A DNA stretch of 64,000 nt from Paraburkholderia humisilvae (GTDB lineage Bacteria > Pseudomonadota > Gammaproteobacteria > Burkholderiales > Burkholderiaceae): NCBI RefSeq assembly GCF_902859855.1, contig NZ_CADIKH010000005.1:186001-250000 (forward strand). The letters are read 5' to 3'. This document shows, one piece after another, positions 25,642-35,042 of the stretch. The notes below the pieces were generated by a model. It worked only from the letters and a program-made list of their open reading frames with translations, had not been told where the DNA came from and searched no databases. Position numbers and translations under genes: made by a program. The number at the start of each line of letters is the position of its first letter. Position 1 is the stretch's first letter.

Positions 25642-26643
25642 ATGAATACAGTGCAATATCCTGTGCCCCATGACTTTAGGCTAAGGTTGTCTGACCTGAC
25701 ATCCGTAGGCGTTGGAGTCAGCCGACCCGAGTGCGTCCTTGCGCTGGCAGACGGGGAGCTGGTGACAGGTCACGCTAGTGGAGGATATTCGGTCGTGGCG
25801 GTCGACGGCTCTGTCAGGCACGTGATGATAAAGAGCGACCGCCGATTCCTGCCGAACGGAATCGCTGTCACTACAGACGGCAAGGTCCTGTTTGCGCATC
25901 TGGGTGTCACGGATGGTGGCGTGTTCTCGATTGATCGCGAAGGAAATGTTGCTCCCGTCATCGAGGCCGTGGACGGCGTGGCGCTTCCTCCGACCAACTA
26001 CGTGTCGGTCGAGAATAACGGCGGTATCTGGTTCACGGTCAGCACTCGCAAAACGCCGCGCAGCCTTGCCTGGAACAAGACGGTGGCCGATGGTTTTATC
26101 GGCTACATGGACGACCGTGGGGCGCGGATCGTTGCCGATGGCCTTGGGTACACCAACGAGATAGCGTTTTCTCCCGACGGGCAGTGGGTGTACGTCAATG
26201 AGACGTACGCACAGCGCGTGAGCCGGCTTCGCCTGGCGCCTGATGGGAAGCTTGGTCGGCAGGAGACGGTCGTACAGCTTGGCGGCGCAGACCTGCCCGA
26301 CGGCTTGACGTTTGATGAATGGGGTGGACTGTGGGTGACGTGCATCGCCAGCAACCGGCTACTTGTAATCCGTCCAGACGGGGAGCTTCAGGTCGTGATT
26401 GATGAGCCGGATGAGCGCCATGCTGAACGGGTCGCAACCGGAATTCTCTCCGGCACCCTGACATGGGAAGACATGCAGGGACCTCCCGGGAATGCCCCAC
26501 TCGGTAATGTATCGAGCCTTGCATTCGGTGGTGCCAACCGGCGGACCGCCTTCCTGGGAAGCCTGACGAGCGGAAACATCTGGGCGTTTCAGAGCCCTGT
26601 AAGTGGGGCTGAGACGACAAACCATCGACGCAGGCTTGCCTGA
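25642..26643 (+). CDS. SMP-30/gluconolactonase-like hydrolase
   Basis: A 333-residue six-bladed beta-propeller protein of the SMP-30/gluconolactonase/LRE family. Family signatures include RRFLPNGIAVTTDGKVLFAH, LGYTNEIAFSPDGQWVYVNE, DLPDGLTFDEWGGLWVTCI and a last blade with FGGANRRTAFLGSL. Metal-binding Asn/Asp in TNEIAF and LPDGLTFD are in place. There is no signal peptide, so it is probably cytosolic and hydrolyses a lactone. It lies about 90 bp downstream of the methyltransferase relic and is one of the intact cargo genes. Confidence 0.82.
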   Translation: MNTVQYPVPHDFRLRLSDLTSVGVGVSRPECVLALADGELVTGHASGGYSVVAVDGSVRHVMIKSDRRFLPNGIAVTTDGKVLFAHLGVTDGGVFSIDREGNVAPVIEAVDGVALPPTNYVSVENNGGIWFTVSTRKTPRSLAWNKTVADGFIGYMDDRGARIVADGLGYTNEIAFSPDGQWVYVNETYAQRVSRLRLAPDGKLGRQETVVQLGGADLPDGLTFDEWGGLWVTCIASNRLLVIRPDGELQVVIDEPDERHAERVATGILSGTLTWEDMQGPPGNAPLGNVSSLAFGGANRRTAFLGSLTSGNIWAFQSPVSGAETTNHRRRLA

Positions 26644-27471
26644 AAACGTACGTTTGTCTGCCCCTGTTCGATGTCACTAAGATCATAGAACCCGTCCGGC
26701 GACGCACTGTAGAGAGGCGATAAACGACACGTGAATGTATTGCGGGCGTTGTCATGTTGATGAGGCGGTCGCGTAAGATGGGGATATGAAGAAATCGAAA
26801 TCGCCCTATCACGGTCAGCCGTTTTCCGGCCGGAAACAGGTTCCGCAGTAGGAGTCGCTGCAGGATCACGCCGAATAACATGAGCTGATGGCAGTATCAG
26901 AGTCCCGCATACACAAGAATCGTGCTTGGGGTGTGCGCCGCTGTGGGAGGCAGCAGCGACGTGACCCGTACGTGGCTCACCGGGTCCGCCTGATATGTGT
27001 TGTCTTGCTCGGGGCTATCGGTCGTGATGTCCCGTGTCCAGAATGGCTACATGGCTCGCCCCTGCGGATGTCGGCGGCGCCATCGGCTTTGCGTCGCAGG
27101 CTCAGCTCGTCTCGTTCATCCGCTCCATCATCGCGCACGATAGCTCTTTCAGGAGCGCGCAGCGCATCGCGGTTGCATGACAAGACTCCAGACCGCGACA
27201 AGCAGTATGTCCCAGCCAAAGGGAATCAAGCCGCGACCGCCACCGGCAGTGCCGAGCCACGAAAGCAGCCAAAGGCCGGCGAATCACGGCAACAGCCACG
27301 ATATGTGCTTCCATCCAGATTCAGCGGCAGGCTTGCGCATCACGAAATGATAGTGCAGTGCAGCCGGATGATGCGGCGACGAGCCGCCTCGCCGGTAATA
27401 CTTTTATTTCGCTCCCTCGAATCCTTATGCAGCAAGGCTCTTCAGGCGATAACGCACCGCACGACCGCAGA
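26644..27471. other. Decayed cargo near the right end
   Basis: No intact gene. A start-like MKKSKSPYHGQPFSGRKQ at 26786 stops after 21 codons. The rest contains short frames only, apart from the permease relic listed separately at 27090-27270. Confidence 0.4.
27090..27270 (-). pseudogene. Possible amino-acid permease (APC) 3' relic
   Basis: The minus strand reads LLSWLGTAGGGRGLIPFGWD, then ILLVAVWSLV, and in an adjacent frame PERAIVRDDGADERDE. The pattern (GGGRG-x-x-PFGWD, a last helix, then L-P-x-ERAI) resembles the end of APC-family amino-acid permeases. Frames change and no upstream gene body exists. Low confidence because the match is short. Confidence 0.35.
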
Positions 27472-27518
27472 TTGACAAATTTATTGTCGCAACGGTGACA
27501 AAATTAATACGGTCTACG
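27472..27518. repeat. Right end: terminal inverted repeat and TnsB-type sites
   Basis: Read outward, 27472-27486 is TTGACAAATTTATTG and 27496-27510 is TGACAAAATTAATAC, both in the opposite orientation to the left-end copies (compare TTGACGAATTTAATA, the complement of the left copy at 12624-12638). The terminal 11 bp, 27508-27518, are the exact complement of 12505-12515. The next 15 positions match at 9 sites. Confidence 0.8.
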
Positions 27519-27523
27519 CCAGC
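27519..27523. repeat. Target-site duplication, right copy
   Basis: CCAGC directly outside the right inverted repeat, identical to 12500-12504. Confidence 0.85.
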
Positions 27524-27549
27524 GCGACGAATTGTTTCCAGATCGGCAT
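27524..27549 (-). pseudogene. 5' end of the split alpha/beta-hydrolase gene
   Basis: From the ATG complementary to 27547-27549 the frame reads MPIWKQFV and then hits the insertion. Joined to 12504-11554 with one CCAGC copy, it continues ALAAASIALSLAPFSSANGA-D and into the hydrolase, giving a normal signal peptide: basic start, hydrophobic core, small residues before a cleavage site. AAGGGCTGAAT precedes the ATG. The codon count is in frame across the join (26 + 61 bases before the internal ATG at 12443). Confidence 0.85.
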
Positions 27550-27867
27550 ATTCAGCCCTTGACGGTGGTGCGAAAAATGCTGGTCCGACGATGGGGGCGT
27601 CTCGCCGGTCGGCATCGACGCGAGCCGACGCGATGTGCCTGCCTGATCATAAGCGCCATTGCGTCGGCGCGCCCGATCGCATCCTGGCGCCGCGCGGGCG
27701 CCCGGTTTCACGCAGACCGAATTCGGTACAGCCGGTCTCGACGAAGCGGGTGCACATGATGTGCGGGCGCATAATCGACGCGTGCTCGCCATGATCAGGC
27801 GCGCAAGGATGGAATTTGTGCGGTGTGTGATGTGTCGAAGAAGGGTTGAACCGCTGGAGGGACTGCC
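27550..27867. other. Divergent intergenic region
   Basis: This 318-bp stretch separates the start of the split hydrolase (minus) from the DUF4148 gene (plus) and should hold both promoters. No convincing gene, operator or RNA is seen. Confidence 0.4.
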
Positions 27868-28170
27868 ATGAAATCGTCGCTGTCATTACTGTGCGCTGTC
27901 GCCGCGACACTCGCGTGGCCTTTGGGGGCCTATGCGCAAAGCGACCACCCATTGACGCGCGAGGAGGTGGTTCAGGACCTGATACAGGTCGAGCAGGCGG
28001 GCTACCGTCCAGGTTGGGGCGACAACACCAATTACCCGGCCAACATTCTGGAAGCCGAAGCGCGCGTGGCGGCCCGGCAAGCCGCGGCGCGCGGCGGCGC
28101 TGGGGCGCCGGCAGGCGGCGCCGCGCAGGGCGGCACGGGGGCTGCGCCGACCGCGCCGGATCACCCGTGA
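27868..28170 (+). CDS. DUF4148 small secreted protein
   Basis: A 100-residue exported protein of the DUF4148 family, which is common in Burkholderia and relatives. A signal peptide (SLSLLCAVAATLAWPLGAYA) ends at residue 24. The family core is LTREEVVQDLIQVEQAGYRP, then NYPANILEAEARVAARQ, and the tail is Gly/Ala-rich and disordered. The ribosome site CTGGAGGGACTGCC precedes the ATG at 27868. Function of the family is unknown; members are periplasmic and often stress- or growth-phase-linked. Confidence 0.85.
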   Translation: MKSSLSLLCAVAATLAWPLGAYAQSDHPLTREEVVQDLIQVEQAGYRPGWGDNTNYPANILEAEARVAARQAAARGGAGAPAGGAAQGGTGAAPTAPDHP

Positions 28171-28204
28171 GGTTCGCTGTCCGTAATGTTTCGGACAAGG
28201 TTTG

Positions 28205-30304
28205 TCACGTCGCCCAGCCGGCTTCTTTCATTGCTTTGCTTCTTTCGCTGGGTTGCTGCGCTGCGCGGTCGGTGTCGTGGCGGGCGGCGGTAATGCTTTT
28301 CAACAGCGAGGCCAGCTCAAGAACCCTTGCGCGGATGCTGAGTACAGTCTGATCGGCCAGCAGCGTCTCGTCTTGCAGTTCAGCATCGGCCGCAATAAGC
28401 CGCGGATACCATGTTTGAGGTTCGCGATCCCTCAGGTCCGCGAGCAAAGCGTCGGTCGTCTTTTTCGCGGCGGGTGAAAGCAATTCGCCATCGGCGCGCA
28501 AAGTATCCTGAATTCTGAGCAGTTCCACCCCGACTTCGATCCACGACATGCATTCGCTCACTTCCGCTTCAGAAGCGGCGGGCAAAGCAATCCGCATGAG
28601 CGTATCGATGCTTCGGGTTTGCCACGCGTGGTGCGTTGGCGCACCGTATGGCCCGACACGCGAAGGAATCAGTGTCCTGATTGCGCCGACCATCTGTTTA
28701 AGGCTCTGTTTGCGCCATCGGTTTTCGAGTCTGCGCGACGGAACAAGATGAAACGCGAGCACGGCCAGCGCGCAGCCTGACACCACGCCGAGCACATGCC
28801 CGCTTACGGCAGCTACGCTCGAATGAGCGATCGCGGCCGGGTCCGACATGGCGAAGAATGCCATGCAGAAGCCGGACGCCCAAAACCTGTTTGAAAGCCC
28901 GGACGCGATGACAATCGCGAGAAAAACGATGATGCCTTCCATCAGTACGATGCCCAACGTGTGCGATGACAGGTGCCGCGCAATCGTCACGTAGAACAGA
29001 AAGGCTACGCTTGCCCCAACCGCGCCTGACGCGAGAAAGTGAATGCCGGCGTGGCGGGGGTCGGGGCGAACGGCGAATAACGCAATCGTAATAGCCGTGA
29101 ATGCGGCGCACAGGCGTCCATTTTCCCAGCCGGTGGCGATCCAGATGGCTCCCGCCAGCAGTAGCACCGAACCGGCGCGCAACGCTGCGGCGACCGCGTA
29201 GCGTTGGTCGACCGCGTAGACCGGTGCAGGATAGCCAGGTGGGTCGTTCTCGCGTTGTCCCGTAGCCAGAGCGGCATAGGTTCGCAGGGTCGCTTCCACT
29301 GCGTGCAGCAGCGCGGACAGGAGATCGATGCGCCGGCGTTCGAGCACGTTTGCCGCACGAATGGACGCGAGCGTGCTGTGCAGTGCCAGCGCCTGTGCGC
29401 GTAAGTCCGGGAGCTTGTCGCCCTCCCCGGGGAGAGCGCCGCGCAGCGCGCTCGAAATGGACGTCAGCAGCTTTCCGACGTCAGCGACGGCCATGTTGAT
29501 TGCACCGTCAATCGGGTCAGTTCCAGGCGCCTTGTCCACAAAAATTCGCTCGACGCCGCGTGACACGACGAGCAGTTCGACTAGCGCCGACACGACGCCA
29601 TGCAACGGGCGCGCACGGGTCCACAGCGCCGGCGACTCGGCCGCCGCGCTATGCACCGCGCCGTCGAGCGCCAGAATATCGTTCAGTTGTCCACGCAGCC
29701 TTTGCGGACCGCTGCCGTCTCCGGCCTTTGCGCGCGGCAGGCCGGCGAGCCGGTCGGCGCACCAGTCGCATGCTGCGGCAATCGCGACCCTTAGCCGTCG
29801 GTTTGCATGACCGCTTTGTGCGTCACGCGATAAAAGAAGCACAAGCAGTGCGCTGGCGATGCCGATAAGAATGGCCAGGCAGCGGTCTGCGCCCATCTCG
29901 AACAGTTGTCCGCTGTCGCCGGACACGGACATAGCAACGATGACCGCGCTGTAGCCGGCGAGTACCGTCGCGTACGCGCGGTAATTGCGCGAGGCGACGC
30001 CGGCGTACACGCACACGGCAAGCCATGCCGCCAGCAAGCCGATCAACCACGGTTCACTGCCGTGCGCGGCGAAAACGAGGAGGACGCCAGCCGGCGCGCC
30101 AACCGCCGTTCCGATCGCCCGGTAAAACGATTTAAGCAGACCGTCCCCGCGTGCGGCGTTGCCGACCGACACGACCGTCCAGGCGGCCCAATGAGGCTCG
30201 TGCAACCCGAGCAGGATCGCGCAGAGCAGCGCGAGCGTCGCCGCCAGTGCGGTACGACCCGAGAACGTCAGAAGACGACGAGAGGAGGGCGATATGGAAC
30301 GCAT
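28205..30304 (-). CDS. FUSC-family inner-membrane transporter (AaeB-like)
   Basis: A 699-residue FUSC-family protein, the fold of aromatic-acid exporters such as AaeB. There are two membrane blocks: one N-terminal (TALAATLALLCAILLGLHEP, AAWLAVCVYAGVA, RCLAILIGIASALLVLLL), then a long cytoplasmic helical region, and a second block near residues 370-530 (SVLLLAGAIWIATGWENGRL, GIVLMEGIIVFLAIVIAS). A C-terminal cytoplasmic domain follows. The start ATG is complementary to 30302-30304. No membrane-fusion (AaeA-like) partner is adjacent. Substrate unknown. Confidence 0.82.
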   Translation of the reverse strand: MRSISPSSRRLLTFSGRTALAATLALLCAILLGLHEPHWAAWTVVSVGNAARGDGLLKSFYRAIGTAVGAPAGVLLVFAAHGSEPWLIGLLAAWLAVCVYAGVASRNYRAYATVLAGYSAVIVAMSVSGDSGQLFEMGADRCLAILIGIASALLVLLLSRDAQSGHANRRLRVAIAAACDWCADRLAGLPRAKAGDGSGPQRLRGQLNDILALDGAVHSAAAESPALWTRARPLHGVVSALVELLVVSRGVERIFVDKAPGTDPIDGAINMAVADVGKLLTSISSALRGALPGEGDKLPDLRAQALALHSTLASIRAANVLERRRIDLLSALLHAVEATLRTYAALATGQRENDPPGYPAPVYAVDQRYAVAAALRAGSVLLLAGAIWIATGWENGRLCAAFTAITIALFAVRPDPRHAGIHFLASGAVGASVAFLFYVTIARHLSSHTLGIVLMEGIIVFLAIVIASGLSNRFWASGFCMAFFAMSDPAAIAHSSVAAVSGHVLGVVSGCALAVLAFHLVPSRRLENRWRKQSLKQMVGAIRTLIPSRVGPYGAPTHHAWQTRSIDTLMRIALPAASEAEVSECMSWIEVGVELLRIQDTLRADGELLSPAAKKTTDALLADLRDREPQTWYPRLIAADAELQDETLLADQTVLSIRARVLELASLLKSITAARHDTDRAAQQPSERSKAMKEAGWAT

Positions 30305-30536
30305 TGTCGTGCGGTAGACGTTACACAGACTGTACCGATGGTACTCAATGTCGTGCGACGCCGCAGAAGGAGGACTTCACATTTCGTCGAACGACGTACC
30401 AGCAGGTTCGTGAGATGCCAGACTGCGGGTTGGCAACCGATTTTGCAAAGAGGTCGCCGCGGCCCGATAGGGCTGGGTAACCGCTTCGCCGTCGCCGCGT
30501 GTCCCGGGGTAATGCGTTAGCGCATCGGCGCGCCGG

Positions 30537-31412
30537 TCAATCGTCCGCGTGCCACGGCGTCAGTTTGCGCTGTAGCCAGCGCAGCCCCAGTTCGAGTATC
30601 AGCGCGATCGCACCGATCACAAGAATGCCCGCGATCACCACGTCCGTGACCAGAAAGCGCGACGCCGAGTAGACCATGAAGCCCAGGCCGCGCGTCGCGG
30701 CGATCAGCTCAGCCGCGACGAGCGTCGACCAGCCGGCGCCGAGCGCAATGCGCAGTCCGGTCAGGATGTCGGGGAGTGCGCTGGGCAACACCACATATCG
30801 CAACAGCTTGAAACGGGTTGCACCAAGCGAGGCGGCCGCAAGCAGCCGGCTCTTCGCGACCCGGCGCGCGCCGGACGCGGTGGCGATCGTCAGCGGCGCG
30901 AAAATCGTCAGATAGATGAGCAGCACTTTCGACAGCTCGCCGATACCGAACCAGATCACCATCAGCGGCAGATAAGCCAGCGGCGGAATCGGTCGATAAA
31001 ACTCGATGACCGGATCGAGTACGCCGCGCGCGATGCGGTTGGTCGCGATGATGAGGCCTGCGGGAATCGCGGTAACCAGCGCGAGCACGAACGCGACCGC
31101 GATGCGCGACAGGCTCGCCAGCAGATGCTGGCCGAGCGTCGCGTCGTCGAACCCTTCGGTAGCCAGTTGCACGAGCTTGCCGGCGACCGTTTCGGGCGCC
31201 GGCAGCAGCACCATCGGCACCCAGTGCAGATGGCTCGCGAGCCACCACGCCGCCAGCAGCGTGAGGACGGTGACCACCGTGGCGGCCAGTCCGGCATCGA
31301 TGCGCTGGAACAAGCGCCGCCCGACGGTGTCCGGCCGTGTGCCGCCTTGTATGCCGACGTGTGTGCCGCTGTTCGTCAGCGAGCCGGTGCGGTGAGGTTC
31401 AGCGGTCGACAT
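30537..31412 (-). CDS. tauC: Taurine-type ABC transporter permease
   Basis: A 291-residue inner-membrane permease of the BPD_transp_1 family, subtype TauC/SsuC. The body shows about six helices, with [20 protein letters not shown] and a conserved coupling region [20 protein letters not shown] (EAA loop). It ends LQRKLTPWH, a typical TauC tail. It overlaps the upstream ATPase gene by 14 bp and is the last gene of a six-gene minus-strand operon. It would import taurine or related sulfonates with the TauA and TauB neighbours. Confidence 0.88.
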   Translation of the reverse strand: MSTAEPHRTGSLTNSGTHVGIQGGTRPDTVGRRLFQRIDAGLAATVVTVLTLLAAWWLASHLHWVPMVLLPAPETVAGKLVQLATEGFDDATLGQHLLASLSRIAVAFVLALVTAIPAGLIIATNRIARGVLDPVIEFYRPIPPLAYLPLMVIWFGIGELSKVLLIYLTIFAPLTIATASGARRVAKSRLLAAASLGATRFKLLRYVVLPSALPDILTGLRIALGAGWSTLVAAELIAATRGLGFMVYSASRFLVTDVVIAGILVIGAIALILELGLRWLQRKLTPWHADD

Positions 31413-32196
31413 CGCCGGTCTCCTCGGTTTCGCGCACGAGCTGGTCGAGCAGCTCCATATGAATGGCCGTAAAGGCCGGATCGGTGCGGATCGAGCGCAG
31501 CGGTTCGCCTGCCGCGTAGCGCCGCGCGAAGTCGAGCCGATGGCGGGCGACGACGCGTCCGGGCCTCGGCGACAGGATCAGCAGTTCGGTGGCGAGCAGC
31601 ACGGCCTCTTCGATGCTGTGCGTGATCAGGAATACCCCTTTGCCGGTCTCCCGCCAGACGTCGAGCAACAGCGTCTGCATGTGTTCCCGCGTCAGCGCAT
31701 CCAATGCGCCGAGCGGTTCGTCCATCAGCAGGAAGGCCGGGTCCGCAGCGAGCGCCCGCGCGAGTCCGACGCGCTGACGCATGCCACCTGAGATTTCACC
31801 GATCCGATGGCGCTCGAAGCCGGCGAGCCGCACGAGCCGCAGCACCTCGGACGCGCGCGCCTCGCGTGCCGCGCGCGCAACGCCGCGCATGCGCAGCCCG
31901 AAGCCGACGTTGTCGATCACGTCGAGCCACGGCATCAACGCGTCGTCCTGAAACACGACGCCGCGCTTCGCATCCGGGCCGGACACCGGTACGCCGTCGA
32001 CCGTGACGAGGCCCGCGGTCGGCGTCTGAAAGCCGGCCAGCAGCGCGAGCAGCGTGCTCTTGCCGCAGCCGGACGCGCCCAGCGCGACCACGATCTCGCC
32101 GCTGCGCACCGAGACCGACACATCGTGCAGCGCGGTGAGCGGCCCGCGTGCGGTCCGATAGGTCACGGATACCTGTTGCGCACGCAGTTCAGCCAT
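31399..32196 (-). CDS. tauB: Taurine-type ABC transporter ATPase
   Basis: An ABC ATPase of about 265 residues. Walker A is [19 protein letters not shown], the Q-loop region is [20 protein letters not shown] (a hallmark of TauB), the signature is [15 protein letters not shown], and Walker B is [12 protein letters not shown], with H-loop [12 protein letters not shown]. The start is placed at ATG 32196; a TTG at 32217 would add seven residues. It energises the TauA/TauC importer. It lies 40 bp downstream of the TauA gene. Confidence 0.9.
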   Translation of the reverse strand: MAELRAQQVSVTYRTARGPLTALHDVSVSVRSGEIVVALGASGCGKSTLLALLAGFQTPTAGLVTVDGVPVSGPDAKRGVVFQDDALMPWLDVIDNVGFGLRMRGVARAAREARASEVLRLVRLAGFERHRIGEISGGMRQRVGLARALAADPAFLLMDEPLGALDALTREHMQTLLLDVWRETGKGVFLITHSIEEAVLLATELLILSPRPGRVVARHRLDFARRYAAGEPLRSIRTDPAFTAIHMELLDQLVRETEETGDVDR

Positions 32197-32235
32197 GTCG
32201 GGTCCGCTGTCTGTCAAGGTGTGCCACCAGCGCGT

Positions 32236-33246
32236 TCATTTCGACGCGGCGGCCGCGACGAACCGCGGCGTCACCGCTGCACTGTAGTCCGGCAGAACAT
32301 GGTCGATCTTCTTCTGTTCCTGCAGGAAATTCGCCGTCGCCGCGATCGCTTTGGCGGTGCCGCCGCCTAACAGATCCGCCGACGATTGTTCGCTTGCTGT
32401 CGGGTAGACGTTCCCCGCGAGCAGTTGCGGCACGTCGGACGCATTGGCGCCGCTCAGCTTCGAAATCGCCGCGACTTCCTGTGAGCCGGCGTTCCACGCT
32501 TTGCCGTCGTGCCGATAATGGGAGATCGCGTTCAGCGTGACCGAGACGAATTTGCCGACGAACTCAGGATGCGCTTGCGCGAAGTCCTTGCGTACGGCCC
32601 ACAGGTCGAAGGTCGGCGCGCCCCACTGGCCGACTTCAGTCGAGTCGACGAGCACGTGGCCGCTTTCCTTGGCCTTGCCCAGCGCCGGGTCCCACGTATA
32701 CGCCGCATCGATATCGCCGCGCGTCCATGCGGCGACAATTTCGGTCGGCCCGAGATTGACGATCCGAACCTGGCTCGGCTTGATGCCCCAGTGCTTCAAC
32801 GCGGCGAGCAGGCTGTAGTGGCTGGTCGACACGTAAGGTGTGGCGATGGTCTTGCCGATCAGATCCTGGGGCTTGTCAATGTGCGCGCCGTTGCGCACGA
32901 CCAGTGCCTCGGAGCCACCGGTCAGCGCATTCAGCACGACGGCCTCGATCGGCACGCCGCGGCTCACCGCGGCCGCGAACGGACTGGAGCCGACGTCGCC
33001 GATCTGGATATCGCCCGACGCGAGTGCGGCCACGATATCGGCGCCGGTGTCGAAGCGGCGCCAGTTGATCGTCCAGCCGGTGGCTTTTTCATAGGCGGCG
33101 CTCGCCTGCGCGAGTTTTGCCGGATCCGCACCATACTGGTAAGCGATGTTGACAGTCTCGGCCTGCGCGGATGACAGACCATAACCGAGCAGCGACGCAA
33201 AGGCTGTGCTGGCAGCGAGCGTCCGGATAACGCGTTTGATGTCCAT
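32236..33246 (-). CDS. tauA: Taurine-type periplasmic binding protein
   Basis: A 336-residue secreted substrate-binding protein. A signal peptide (LAASTAFASLLGYGLSSAQA) ends near residue 29. The mature part tracks E. coli TauA closely: FDTGADIVAALASGDIQIGD, ALVVRNGAHIDKPQDLIGK, HYSLLAALKHWGIKPSQVRI and WGAPTFDLWAVRKDFAQAHP. It belongs to the same operon as an SsuABC-type set immediately upstream. No tauD (taurine dioxygenase) is found here, so desulfonation must be encoded elsewhere. Confidence 0.9.
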   Translation of the reverse strand: MDIKRVIRTLAASTAFASLLGYGLSSAQAETVNIAYQYGADPAKLAQASAAYEKATGWTINWRRFDTGADIVAALASGDIQIGDVGSSPFAAAVSRGVPIEAVVLNALTGGSEALVVRNGAHIDKPQDLIGKTIATPYVSTSHYSLLAALKHWGIKPSQVRIVNLGPTEIVAAWTRGDIDAAYTWDPALGKAKESGHVLVDSTEVGQWGAPTFDLWAVRKDFAQAHPEFVGKFVSVTLNAISHYRHDGKAWNAGSQEVAAISKLSGANASDVPQLLAGNVYPTASEQSSADLLGGGTAKAIAATANFLQEQKKIDHVLPDYSAAVTPRFVAAAASK

Positions 33247-33315
33247 TGATGTTTCTACCGTGCATGGAGGGGTGGAAAGGAAAGCTTAGCGTCGCGCACG
33301 CGCGTGGCTAACCAA

Positions 33316-34116
33316 TCAGATTTCACTTGGATATGCGTAACACGACGTAGGCGCGAGCGCGGCAAGGTCCGCCAACAGTTGGCTGCGCAGCCGTCCATCG
33401 ACGATCGCGTCGCGCAAGCGAGGTTGCGGCGTATCGACAGTCGTTTCGCGCACGATGCGTGCGGCGTGGCTGCCGTCGGGCGGCGCCATCAGCAGCACGC
33501 GGTCGGACAGGAGCAGCGCTTCATCGAGATCGTGCGTGACAACCAGCGCGGCCATCCCGTGCGCACGCGTGATCGACAGCAACAGGTCTTGTAGCCGCAT
33601 GCGTGTGATGGCGTCGACCGCGCTGAAGGGTTCGTCGAGCAGCAGCAGACGCGGTTGGGAAAAGAGTCCGCGCGCAAGCGCGACGCGCTGCGCCATGCCG
33701 CCTGACAACTGCTTGGGCCATCGCCCACCGATGCGCGCCAGTCCGACTTCTTCGAGGAGCCGTTCGGCACGCTTGCCGGATCCGTCCCGCGCCCGTGCCG
33801 GGAAGCAGACGTTGTCGGCGACAGTCAACCACGGCAGCAGGCGCGGCTCCTGAAAGATCACACCCAATTGCGCCGAAGGACCCTGCTGGACAACGCCGTC
33901 GAGCGCGACCGTGCCGGCGAAATCGCGATCGAGCCCGGCGACGATGCGCAACAACGTGCTTTTGCCGCTGCCACTCGGACCGACAAGACTGACGATCTCG
34001 CCATGCGCGATACGCAACAGGGTTTCTTCGAGCACCGTATGTTCGCCGAAACGCTTCGTTTCGATGACCGCCTCGAGCAACGGATGCGCTGCAACAGCCG
34101 GTTGCGCGGCGCTCAT
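33316..34116 (-). CDS. ssuB: Sulfonate-type ABC transporter ATPase
   Basis: A 266-residue ABC ATPase of the SsuB type. Walker A is LVGPSGSGKSTLLRIVAGLD, the Q-loop is LGVIFQEPRLLPWLTVADNV, the signature is LSGGMAQRVALARGL, Walker B is LLLLDEPFSAVD and the H-loop is LVVTHDLDEALLL. The start ATG at 34116 overlaps the stop of the permease gene (ATGA), which indicates translational coupling; an upstream in-frame extension is permease shadow. It powers uptake of aliphatic sulfonates with its neighbours. Confidence 0.9.
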   Translation of the reverse strand: MSAAQPAVAAHPLLEAVIETKRFGEHTVLEETLLRIAHGEIVSLVGPSGSGKSTLLRIVAGLDRDFAGTVALDGVVQQGPSAQLGVIFQEPRLLPWLTVADNVCFPARARDGSGKRAERLLEEVGLARIGGRWPKQLSGGMAQRVALARGLFSQPRLLLLDEPFSAVDAITRMRLQDLLLSITRAHGMAALVVTHDLDEALLLSDRVLLMAPPDGSHAARIVRETTVDTPQPRLRDAIVDGRLRSQLLADLAALAPTSCYAYPSEI

Positions 34117-35033
34117 TGACGTGTGCCTGGATCGACGGTATCGCGCGACGCAAGCAGCCGCGCTTCGACGATTTTCAGCGCGCTGTCGGTAAGCTTGCCG
34201 AGCAGCGCGAGCAGCAGAATCGCGCCGAATACGATGTCGGGGCGACCGGTTTCGCGGCCGTCGCTCAACAGATAACCGAGTCCGCGCGTTGCCGCGATCA
34301 GTTCGGCAGCGACCATGAACATCCACGCGAGACTCAGGCCGGTCCGCAGACCGGTGAAGATCTGCGGTAGCGCCGCCGGCAACAGGATGCGCACGAACAA
34401 CGCGCCACGGCTTAAGCGGTGGACCTCGCCAAGTTCGATCAGCTTGCGGTCCACGCCGCGGATGCCGGACACAACCGCGAGGTGCGCCGGAAAGAACGCG
34501 CCAATTGCGACGAGTGTGATCTTCGGCGCTTCGTCGATGCCCATCCAGAGCAACAGGATCGGCACCCAGGCGAGCGACGGAATCGCGCGCAGCGCCTGGA
34601 AGCTCGGATCGAGCAGCGCATCGAGTTGCCGGCTTAGTCCCATCGCCGCGCCGGCGACAAGCGCGAGTGCGACACCGCAGCCGAAGCCGGCGAACACCCG
34701 CAGCGTGCTCGCGACGACGTGCCGCAGCAACCCCGCAGCGCCGAGTTGCACGAGCGTCGTCACGATCGCGGTGGGTGCGGGCACCAGATGATCGGGCAGT
34801 ACGCCGGTTCGGACCAGCGCTTCGACCACCGCGAGCAGCGCGAACGGCAGCAGCAGTCCCGCGAGACGCCAGCGTGCGATGCGTCGCGATGCGGCGTTCG
34901 TGCGTCGCGTGACAGACGCCGGCGCGCTCGCGGCCGGCAGGGTGCTGCCGCTAGCGGCCGCTTGCACGGTGGGCCGCGCAGCGGGTTGTGCACGGAACCT
35001 GAACGAATCCGTAAGCGTGTCTTCGGCGGCCAT
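34113..35033 (-). CDS. ssuC: Sulfonate-type ABC transporter permease
   Basis: A 306-residue permease of the SsuC/TauC group with an extra Ala/Thr-rich N-terminal stretch of about 50 residues before the first helix (AGLLLPFALLAVVEALV). Key segments are FQALRAIPSLAWVPILLLWM and LGEVHRLSRGALFVRILLPA (the EAA-type coupling loop), then [20 protein letters not shown]. It sits between the binding-protein gene (9 bp upstream) and the ATPase gene (ATGA overlap). Confidence 0.88.
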   Translation of the reverse strand: MAAEDTLTDSFRFRAQPAARPTVQAAASGSTLPAASAPASVTRRTNAASRRIARWRLAGLLLPFALLAVVEALVRTGVLPDHLVPAPTAIVTTLVQLGAAGLLRHVVASTLRVFAGFGCGVALALVAGAAMGLSRQLDALLDPSFQALRAIPSLAWVPILLLWMGIDEAPKITLVAIGAFFPAHLAVVSGIRGVDRKLIELGEVHRLSRGALFVRILLPAALPQIFTGLRTGLSLAWMFMVAAELIAATRGLGYLLSDGRETGRPDIVFGAILLLALLGKLTDSALKIVEARLLASRDTVDPGTRQ

Positions 35034-35042
35034 CGCTCGAAC

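Larger units (their letters stand above)
12505..27518. mobile_element. 15.0-kb Tn7-like transposon, complete ends
   Basis: Both boundaries are visible: CGTAGACCGTA at 12505-12515 is repeated inverted at 27508-27518, flanked by CCAGC on each side. TnsB-type repeats lie inside each end. Contents: tnsA-like, tnsB, tnsC and tniQ genes at the left, a tyrosine recombinase on the opposite strand, then about 8.8 kb of cargo with several decayed genes. The insertion interrupts the signal-peptide codons of an alpha/beta-hydrolase gene; taking out 12505-27518 plus one CCAGC restores that frame exactly. The target is thus an ordinary gene, not the glmS attachment site used by Tn7. The transposition genes look uninterrupted, but whether the element is mobile is not shown. 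Confidence 0.9.
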
